A stretch of 5,073 bases of DNA from positions 1 through 5,073 of the forward strand of contig CAZUTK010000108.1 in NCBI GenBank assembly GCA_964623265.1, written 5' to 3'. This document shows positions 1 to 4,158 of this stretch, in pieces. The position numbers were made by a program, and so were the translations under genes. The notes beneath the pieces are model-generated. The model ran no database searches, was not told the DNA's origin, and saw only the letters and a list, made by a program, of their open reading frames with translations. Every line of letters starts with the position of its first letter. The stretch's first letter is position 1. The DNA is from CAZUTK01 sp964623265 (GTDB lineage: Bacteria; Electryoneota; B3-LCP).

Positions 1-342
1 CGAACCGGAATTCGTGATCAAATGAAAGTCTTCGCCGTGTTGGTAGCGCTTCCTGCCGTGCGCGCCGTTGCGCAGCTCCAGCGAAGCCCGCAATTCCCGG
101 TTGTTGAGGATGGGAAACGGCTGCAGATAACCGTCCGTTCCGCCGGGCTGCAATCCGAATTCGGCGAACTTCCCGGCGGCCCACAGCTCCGCCTGATGCG
201 CTTCCGGATCGCCGCTCTTGCGCCCGCCGAAAGCGTCGCAGCAGAGCGTGTCCAGAAAGGCTTTCGCCATCCGACCTTCAAAGGAAACCGCTGCCGCCGT
301 CCCCGTCCAAAACAGCAATATCAGCAACCCATACCTGTTCAT
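1..342 (-). CDS. Exported M28-family metallopeptidase (aminopeptidase-like), N-terminal part, truncated by window edge
   Basis: The minus strand is open from an ATG at 342 to the left edge, giving 114 residues. Residues 1-18 form a signal peptide: MNRYG, then a hydrophobic stretch LLILLFW, then a TAAA cleavage site, so the product should be exported to the periplasm or beyond. Residues 34-68 contain GGRKSGDPEAHQ, AELWAAGKFAEFGLQPGG and a following GYLQPFPI. This is the pattern just after the signal in exported M28 zinc aminopeptidases (G-R-x-x-G-x-x-x-x-x-x-A-A-x-x-x-A-x-x-F-x-x-x-G-L-x-P). The zinc ligands lie further downstream, outside the window, so catalytic competence cannot be judged. 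A purine-rich Shine-Dalgarno (AAGGGAAG) lies about 7 nt upstream of the ATG and supports the start. The gene is divergent from murQ. The M28 call rests on the N-terminal pattern only; another PA-domain-containing peptidase is the main alternative. Confidence 0.75.
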   Translation of the reverse strand, partial: MNRYGLLILLFWTGTAAAVSFEGRMAKAFLDTLCCDAFGGRKSGDPEAHQAELWAAGKFAEFGLQPGGTDGYLQPFPILNNRELRASLELRNGAHGRKRYQHGEDFHLITNSGS

Positions 343-369
343 CTCATTCTTCCCTTTGGTTCGAATCAT

Positions 370-398
370 AAAATACGTCGAGATCACGCGGGAAACAA
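370..398 (-). promoter_or_regulatory. Sigma70-like promoter for the M28-like peptidase gene
   Basis: Read on the minus strand, a -35 TTGTTT (398-393) is followed after 17 nt by a -10 TATTTT (375-370). The predicted transcript would start near 363, about 20 nt before the ATG at 342, with the purine-rich Shine-Dalgarno between them. Another possible -10, TATGAT (370-365), has no matching -35 at standard spacing. This is a match to the general consensus only. Confidence 0.5.
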
Positions 399-401
399 GA
401 G

Positions 402-419
402 AATTCACGAAAGTGAATT
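402..419. promoter_or_regulatory. Perfect inverted repeat AATTCAC-GAAA-GTGAATT in the divergent promoter region
   Basis: Seven-base arms AATTCAC (402-408) and GTGAATT (413-419) are exactly complementary around GAAA. The element lies just upstream of the -35 of the leftward promoter and about 60 nt upstream of the -35 of the murQ promoter. Such a position suits a transcription-factor operator acting on either or both divergent genes. As RNA it would fold as a short hairpin with a GNRA tetraloop, but it lies upstream of both predicted start sites. No known operator consensus is assigned. Confidence 0.4.
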
Positions 420-446
420 ATGTGCGCACCGGATGTTGAAGGAGGA

Positions 447-459
447 TCGGATCATCCGA
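447..459. repeat. Short inverted repeat TCGGA-TCA-TCCGA upstream of murQ promoter
   Basis: Arms TCGGA (447-451) and TCCGA (455-459) are perfectly complementary around TCA. The repeat sits about 20 nt upstream of the murQ -35. An 8-bp palindrome GTGCGCAC lies nearby at 422-429. Either could be a regulator site, but arms this short also occur by chance. Confidence 0.2.
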
Positions 460-478
460 ACAAGGAACGCGATTTTTG

Positions 479-507
479 TTGACTTTCCAAGCGGCATTCG
501 CTATATT
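479..507 (+). promoter_or_regulatory. Sigma70-like promoter for murQ
   Basis: A -35 TTGACT (479-484) and a -10 TATATT (502-507) are separated by exactly 17 nt, close to the ideal sigma70 consensus. The predicted transcript would begin near 513-515, leaving only about 13 nt before the ATG at 527. If real, it excludes translation from the upstream TTG codons at 476 and 479, which overlap the promoter itself. Confidence 0.6.
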
Positions 508-526
508 GGAAAAAACTCACCGACCT

Positions 527-1444
527 ATGTCCCGCAGAGTCTTCGACGAAATCAGCGGATTGACCACCGAGAGCCCGCACCCGCGCGCGCTCGATCTGGA
601 CGCCTGGTCCACCCGTCAGATCCTCGAATTGATGTCCGACGAAGATGCCGGAGTCGCCGCCGCGGTGCGCGCCGTCCTGCCGGACGGCGAACGAGCCGTC
701 GAAAAGGTCTGCGCCGCCTTCCGCTCCGGCGGCAGATTAATCTACGTCGGCGCAGGCACCTCCGGACGTCTGGGCATCATGGACGCCGCCGAATGCCCCC
801 CCACCTTCGGCAGCGATCCCGATCAGGTCGTCGGCGTCATCGCCGGCGGAAAAGAAGCCGTCTTCCGCTCAAAGGAAGGAGCCGAAGATGACGAAAAGCA
901 GGGATCTGCGGATCTTAAACAGCTCCGCGTGACCGAAAAGGACGTAGTCTTCGGCATCACCGCTTCCAGACGCACGCCGTACGTGCTGGGAGCTCTGGAC
1001 ACCGCTCGCCGATCCGGCGCCGCTACGGTGCTGCTGATCTGCAACCCGCCGCCGGGAACCGGCGATCCCCCTCCCGCCGACGTCATCATCGCCCCGGTGC
1101 CGGGACCCGAAGTCGTTATGGGTTCCACGCGTCTGAAAGCCGGCACCGCCACGAAAATGATTTTGAATATGGTCACCACCGCCGCCTTCATCCGCAGCGG
1201 GAAAGTGTACCGCGGGATGATGGTGGATCTCCACGCCGGATCGGAAAAGCTGAGGGAGCGTTCCAAAAGGGTATTGATGATCGCCGCGGATCTGAGCTAT
1301 GAAGAGGCGGAATCCATCCTGGAACGATCCGGCGGCAGCGTGAAAACGGCTCTCGTGATGTCCCTGTGCCGCCTCGATCGAGAACAAGCCGAAGAAGCCC
1401 TGCGCCGCGCCGATGGCTTCGTGCGGCGGGTGATAGGAAAATAA
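527..1444 (+). CDS. murQ: N-acetylmuramic acid 6-phosphate etherase (MurQ)
   Basis: The 305-residue product matches MurQ along its whole length (family size about 300). MurQ is a cytosolic SIS-fold enzyme that cleaves the D-lactyl ether of MurNAc-6-phosphate to give GlcNAc-6-phosphate in cell-wall recycling. Visible signatures are LTTES (12-16), RLIYVGAGTSGRLG (70-83), DAAECPPTFG (86-95), IAGG (105-108), KEGAED (116-121), MGSTRLKAGTATK (198-210) and a GKVY...MVDL segment. E89 and E120 align with the catalytic-site Glu83 and Glu114 of E. coli MurQ. The ATG at 527 puts 11 residues before LTTE, as in B. subtilis MurQ. A TTG at 476 with an AAGGA 9 nt upstream would add 17 unfamiliar residues and overlap the promoter, so I do not use it. 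No clear Shine-Dalgarno precedes 527. Oddities: the usual SGRTPY is SRRTPY (R148), and the loop at 173-184 is Pro-rich and about two residues longer than in E. coli. No murP, anmK or PTS gene is adjacent. Confidence 0.95.
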   Translation: MSRRVFDEISGLTTESPHPRALDLDAWSTRQILELMSDEDAGVAAAVRAVLPDGERAVEKVCAAFRSGGRLIYVGAGTSGRLGIMDAAECPPTFGSDPDQVVGVIAGGKEAVFRSKEGAEDDEKQGSADLKQLRVTEKDVVFGITASRRTPYVLGALDTARRSGAATVLLICNPPPGTGDPPPADVIIAPVPGPEVVMGSTRLKAGTATKMILNMVTTAAFIRSGKVYRGMMVDLHAGSEKLRERSKRVLMIAADLSYEEAESILERSGGSVKTALVMSLCRLDREQAEEALRRADGFVRRVIGK

Positions 1445-1548
1445 GGCAACATTCAAGAAGTATCTTCCGGTAACCCCGACGAAGTGCAATCAGCTCTTGG
1501 ATTTCCCCTGTCTTACGCCTTATTTTAAGCGCAATACCGCGGTCGGGG
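1438..1548. repeat. Two interleaved inverted repeats between murQ and the HD-GYP gene
   Basis: A perfect 10-bp pair AAAATAAGGC (1438-1447, containing the murQ stop) and GCCTTATTTT (1517-1526) is separated by 69 nt. A second perfect 7-bp pair CCCCGAC (1474-1480) and GTCGGGG (1542-1548) overlaps it in alternating order, which would be a pseudoknot or two exclusive folds in a read-through RNA. A small GAAG-TAT-CTTC hairpin (1457-1467) lies inside. The long loop argues against an ordinary intrinsic terminator. Chance occurrence is possible. Confidence 0.3.
1497..1526 (+). promoter_or_regulatory. Putative promoter for the PAS-HD-GYP gene
   Basis: A -35 TTGGAT (1497-1502) and a -10 TATTTT (1521-1526) are spaced by 18 nt. 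The -10 hexamer matches the one proposed for the divergent peptidase gene and lies inside the right arm of the 10-bp inverted repeat. Transcription would start near 1533, about 65 nt before the ATG at 1600. The spacing is slightly long and the -35 has two mismatches to consensus. Confidence 0.4.
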
Positions 1549-1587
1549 AAAGAACGAAACCACGCGGACAGCCTTTGAGATTCGATG

Positions 1588-1594
1588 AGGGGAA
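1588..1594 (+). promoter_or_regulatory. Shine-Dalgarno that fixes the HD-GYP start
   Basis: The purine run GAGGGGA-like segment lies about 7 nt upstream of the ATG at 1600. It is inside the reading frame that would start at 1585, so it favours the shorter start. Confidence 0.6.
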
Positions 1595-1599
1595 ATCGT

Positions 1600-2619
1600 A
1601 TGGAGATGGAACTGCTGAATCAGCGTCTGCTGGACAGCGCGGCGATGGAAATCGTGGTTCTGGATACGGAGGAGCGCATCGCGGAAATCAACGAGAATTC
1701 CTTGCAGCAGACCGGATTTGAACGCGAAGCCGTCGTCGGTCATCCCGCCGAACGGCTGTGGGATGAGATCAGCCTGCAAAAACTGCGCGAAGACCTCTCC
1801 CGTAATCGCGTCTTCCAGGGCGAACTGACGGAAATCACGCTGGGCGGCGAACCCCGATCCGTCCACTACACCTTCTCCCCCATCCGCGGCGAATTCGGTG
1901 AGAAGCTAGGCTTTATCGGCATCGGCCGACCCCTGATGGACACCGACCGGTTCGAAATGGAGCTGCTGCAGCGCCTCGAACAGATCCGGCAGACGCAGGG
2001 CGTCGCTATGGTGGGTCTGGCGAAATTGGCGGAATACCGCGACCCGGAAACCGGCCAGCACCTGGAAAGAATGCGCAATTACTGCCGCCTCTGCGCCGAA
2101 GAACTCTCCACCCTGCCGGAATATGCCGCCTACATCACCGACGAATACATCGAAGGAATCTACAACTCCAGCCCCTTGCACGACATCGGCAAGGTCGGCA
2201 TACCGGATGCCATTCTGCTCAAGCCCGGTCGCCTCACCCCGCAGGAATTCGAAGTGATGAAACAGCATTCCCGCATCGGCGGCGACGCCTTGCGCGCCGC
2301 CGACCAGCAGTTGGAAGGCGAGTCGTTCCTGACGATGGGCAAGGAAATCGCCTACCATCACCACGAAAAATGGGACGGCACCGGCTACCCGGACGGCTTG
2401 CGCGGCAACGCCATCCCGCTTTCCGCGCGCATCGTCGCCATCGCCGACGTCTACGACGCGTTGACCTCCAAGCGGGTGTATAAAGACGCCATCTCGCACG
2501 ACCGCGCCCGAGCCATCATCATCGAAAGCTCCGGATCGCATTTCGCGGAAGACCTCGTGCGCGTCTTCCTGAAACGGGAAGCGGACATTCTGAAGATCCG
2601 CGAAAGATTCAAGGATTAA
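1600..2619 (+). CDS. PAS domain-HD-GYP protein, predicted cyclic-di-GMP phosphodiesterase
   Basis: The 339-residue protein has no signal peptide or membrane segment and is predicted cytosolic. Residues about 9-110 form a PAS sensor domain (IVVLDTEERIAEINENSLQQTGF, here split: IVVLD 18-22 and GFEREAVVG 39-47). A helical, coiled-coil-like linker (about 114-133) leads to an HD-GYP domain (about 135-335). HD-GYP domains hydrolyse c-di-GMP with a bound di- or tri-metal centre. Key residues are present: H154 in TGQHLER, the HD pair H194-D195 with K198 in HDIGKVGIPD, H223 in KQHSRIG, the HHH at 253-255, the G262-Y263-P264 motif in WDGTGYPDGL, and D283 and D286 in IADVYDAL. The usual GxHFDP near the C-terminus reads GSHFAE. 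I chose the ATG at 1600 because AGGGG lies 7 nt upstream; an in-frame ATG at 1585 has no good Shine-Dalgarno. The PAS ligand is not predictable. Confidence 0.92.
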   Translation: MEMELLNQRLLDSAAMEIVVLDTEERIAEINENSLQQTGFEREAVVGHPAERLWDEISLQKLREDLSRNRVFQGELTEITLGGEPRSVHYTFSPIRGEFGEKLGFIGIGRPLMDTDRFEMELLQRLEQIRQTQGVAMVGLAKLAEYRDPETGQHLERMRNYCRLCAEELSTLPEYAAYITDEYIEGIYNSSPLHDIGKVGIPDAILLKPGRLTPQEFEVMKQHSRIGGDALRAADQQLEGESFLTMGKEIAYHHHEKWDGTGYPDGLRGNAIPLSARIVAIADVYDALTSKRVYKDAISHDRARAIIIESSGSHFAEDLVRVFLKREADILKIRERFKD

Positions 2620-2634
2620 GATCGGGAGCGATCC

Positions 2635-2652
2635 GATGCGGTGATCCGCATC
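2635..2652 (+). terminator. Hairpin after the HD-GYP stop, possible weak terminator
   Basis: A perfect 7-bp stem GATGCGG (2635-2641) and CCGCATC (2646-2652) encloses TGAT, 15 nt after the stop codon. It is preceded directly by a 5-bp hairpin GATCG-GGAG-CGATC at 2620-2633. No immediate T-run follows; the nearest is TTTT about 14 nt downstream. It may stabilise the 3' end or act as an atypical terminator. Confidence 0.35.
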
Positions 2653-2680
2653 GAATTCGTGGGAATTTTCGTGGCAGCCC

Positions 2681-2714
2681 ATCGAGGGACGGCGGAACAA
2701 GGCTGTCCCTCGGT
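2681..2714. other. Strong 13-bp hairpin in the HD-GYP/envelope-operon gap
   Basis: Arms 2681-2693 and 2702-2714 pair over 13 bp with two G-T pairs. The core CGAGGGAC/GTCCCTCG is perfect and the loop is 8 nt. It is the most stable-looking hairpin in the window. No T-tract follows on either strand, so it is not a canonical intrinsic terminator. It could be a terminator without a U-tract, a processing site or a leader element. Confidence 0.45.
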
Positions 2715-2753
2715 CGGTTCAAAAAACGAAGAGAAGAGCGCGAGCGGTGCATT

Positions 2754-2759
2754 TATAAT
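2754..2759 (+). promoter_or_regulatory. TATAAT -10-like box upstream of the envelope operon
   Basis: A perfect TATAAT lies 76 nt upstream of the ATG at 2835, in the most AT-rich part of this gap. No TTGACA-like -35 is found 16-18 nt upstream, so it would need an activator or a different promoter class. The overlapping TAATTTTC (2756-2763) matches 7 of 8 positions of the Bacteroidetes TAnnTTTG element, which may be coincidence. A leader of about 70 nt would contain a small hairpin CCGCT-GGGT-AGCGG (2788-2801). Confidence 0.4.
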
Positions 2760-2834
2760 TTTCGCATAATCAATGAATAACAAAAAACCGCTGGGTAGCG
2801 GGACTCTTTACAACCATTTGAGGGATCGGTCGGT

Positions 2835-3593
2835 ATGAAAAAATGCTGCGGATTTTTGCTGATTTCAATCATGGCACTGAATTTCGCATCGGCTCAGGAA
2901 CTGAAGCAGGTCGAATCTCCCTTTCTGATCAACCAGCCGACCGCCGGATCCCTCGAAAAAGGGGAGTACGGCTTCGACCTGCGTCTCTTCCCGGACGGAG
3001 GCATGCTCGCCGCGCTGAGCGCCGGGCTGTTCGAGCGTTTTATGCTGGGAGTATCGTACGGCGGGCTGAATTTCATCGGCAGAGGCGATCCGGTGTGGAA
3101 TGAACTCCCCGGAGTGCTGGTCAAATACCGTTTGATCGAGGAGACCGATTTCCCCGCGCTCGCTCTCGGCTTCGACAGTCAGGGTCTGGGCGCCTGGTCG
3201 GATAGTTTGGACCGCTACGACACCAAGGCGCTGGGCTTGTTCGCCGTCCTCAGCAAGAACTTTTCGCTGGGGTGGCTGGGCGGTCTGGGAATTCACGGCG
3301 GAGTCAATTACAACACCTTCGAAGACAAAGAAGATCGCAGCCTGAACGGCTTCGCAGGTATGGATAAGAGCATCAATGATCAGTTCTTCCTCCTGATGGA
3401 ATACAATCTCGCATTGGATGACAACAGCTCGTTTTCCTTCGGGCGAAACCGGGGGTATTTGAACGCGGGTGTCCGCTGGATCTTCGCCCGGCAGCTCGGC
3501 ATCGAAGTCAACTTCAAGGACATCCTCGAGAACCGAAAAGACGCCGCTTCTATCGGCAGAGAGTTGAGGATCACCTATGTGGAAACGCTATAA
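2835..3593 (+). CDS. Exported YjbH-like outer-membrane beta-barrel protein, function unknown
   Basis: The product has 252 residues. A signal peptide (MKKCCGFLLISIMALNFASA, cut before QE at 21) shows export. The mature part is dominated by alternating hydrophobic and polar strands with Gly and aromatic residues, typical of outer-membrane barrels: for example ERFMLGVSYGGLNF (67-80), VLVKYRLI (94-101), HGGVNYN (154-160), FLLMEYNLAL (185-194) and YLNAGVRWIF (208-217). The segment LPGVLVKYRLIEETDFPALALGFDSQG, here 91-117, resembles the YjbH-like exopolysaccharide-associated barrel pattern (R-L-x-E-E-x-x-x-P-A-L-A-x-G), but the protein is far shorter than E. coli YjbH (about 700 residues). It ends in TYVETL rather than the common terminal Phe or Trp. 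GAGGGA at 2820-2825, 9 nt before the ATG, is the ribosome binding site. It is the first gene of a tight operon and its end overlaps the next gene by 17 nt. Outer-membrane location is fairly secure; YjbH relationship is tentative. Confidence 0.7.
   Translation: MKKCCGFLLISIMALNFASAQELKQVESPFLINQPTAGSLEKGEYGFDLRLFPDGGMLAALSAGLFERFMLGVSYGGLNFIGRGDPVWNELPGVLVKYRLIEETDFPALALGFDSQGLGAWSDSLDRYDTKALGLFAVLSKNFSLGWLGGLGIHGGVNYNTFEDKEDRSLNGFAGMDKSINDQFFLLMEYNLALDDNSSFSFGRNRGYLNAGVRWIFARQLGIEVNFKDILENRKDAASIGRELRITYVETL
3566..3569 (+). promoter_or_regulatory. Internal Shine-Dalgarno for the CxxCH lipoprotein
   Basis: GAGG lies within the last codons of the upstream barrel gene, 7 nt before the ATG at 3577. 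It supports the overlapping start and translational coupling. Confidence 0.55.
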
Positions 3594-4158
3594 ATTTCCA
3601 GCACAAGGCAACTACATCCGCGGGCTCGGGCGGATCGCAGGCGCCGGCTTGCTGCTCACCTTCGGCGTGACGCTGGTGGGCTGCTATACCCTCTTGCGGC
3701 ATCCATCGGTCCTGGAAGAGAGATCGGACAGCACCCATTACGAACACGCTTCCGGCTACGCCTGCACGGACTGCCACAACAACCTGTACGACCATCACTG
3801 GGATCGCCGCTGGGGCGGCGGATATGGACTGTGGGGCGGCTATTGGGGCGGCTTTTATCCCTACAGTTATTACCCCTACAGCCCCTGGAGCCGCTATTAC
3901 TGGGAACCCTGGTGGAGCGGCTGGGGCGGATGGTACTACGATCCGCCGCCGTATAATCCGGGAACTCCAACCCCGGATCCCCCGGACCGCCCGCATACCC
4001 GGCGAGCCTTGCCCTCTTCCCCTTCCGGAAATCCGGCGCCTCCGCCGACGATGAATCCGCCTCCGCCTACACAAGGTCAACAATCAGGCGGACAGCAGGA
4101 TGACAACCAGCAAAATCAAGACAGCGGAGAACGCAAAGGCAGGCGGGGGAGACCGTAA
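3577..4158 (+). CDS. Lipoprotein with a single CxxCH motif and Tyr/Trp/Gly- and Pro-rich low-complexity regions, function unknown
   Basis: The product has 193 residues. A basic N-terminus (MWKRYKF) and a hydrophobic stretch lead to the lipobox LVGC, with C36 as the lipidated cysteine, so the mature protein should be membrane-anchored. Next come YTLLRHPSV and a short His-rich segment with C63-T-D-C66-H67, a CxxCH pattern that can attach heme c or bind a metal; nearby H54, H57, H73 and H74 are possible ligands. Residues 77-127 are almost entirely Gly, Tyr, Trp, Pro and Ser. Residues 121-167 are Pro-rich, 165-183 Gln/Asn-rich, and the tail is basic (ERKGRRGRP). The start overlaps the previous gene by 17 nt and is supported by GAGG 7 nt upstream inside that gene. 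The stop overlaps the next start (TAATG). Both contacts suggest translational coupling. Similar CxxCH, aromatic-rich lipoproteins occur in FCB-type and candidate-phylum genomes as far as I recall; no function is known to me. Heme attachment is unproven. Confidence 0.8.
   Translation: MWKRYKFPAQGNYIRGLGRIAGAGLLLTFGVTLVGCYTLLRHPSVLEERSDSTHYEHASGYACTDCHNNLYDHHWDRRWGGGYGLWGGYWGGFYPYSYYPYSPWSRYYWEPWWSGWGGWYYDPPPYNPGTPTPDPPDRPHTRRALPSSPSGNPAPPPTMNPPPPTQGQQSGGQQDDNQQNQDSGERKGRRGRP

Noticed and set aside
476..526. TTG start giving a 322-residue MurQ
   Set aside because: It has an AAGGA upstream, but the added residues are not typical of the family and the region overlaps a near-consensus promoter. 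ATG 527 matches the usual MurQ N-terminus.
22..891. Long plus-strand open frame across the peptidase gene and the start of murQ
   Set aside because: It crosses two convincing genes in other frames and its second half is Arg-rich, as expected for an out-of-frame reading of GC-rich coding DNA.
1906..2700. Long open frame on the minus strand opposite the HD-GYP gene
   Set aside because: It lies antisense to a gene with clear PAS and HD-GYP motifs, and its translation shows no recognisable domain. It is a by-product of GC-rich codon use.
2788..2801. GGGTAGCGGG-like segment suggesting a c-di-GMP (GEMM-I) riboswitch next to an HD-GYP gene
   Set aside because: The segment recalls part of the GEMM-I aptamer, but the conserved upstream parts (the GGCAAACC-like and GACGCAAAGCC-like elements) are absent. 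Only a 5-bp hairpin is supported.
3566..3576. GGATCACCT resembling the 3' end of 16S rRNA
   Set aside because: Only nine bases match, and they encode the conserved reading frame of the barrel protein's last codons. This is chance.
3820..3950. Possible DNA repeat array in the GG/TAT/TGG-rich segment
   Set aside because: The repetition reflects Gly, Tyr and Trp codons in an irregular low-complexity protein region. There is no fixed repeat unit or spacer pattern.
3571..4083. Minus-strand open frame opposite the CxxCH lipoprotein
   Set aside because: Its low-complexity Arg/Ala/Val sequence is the complement of the Gly/Tyr/Trp/Pro-rich coding repeat. The plus-strand gene has a lipobox, a ribosome binding site and operon overlaps.
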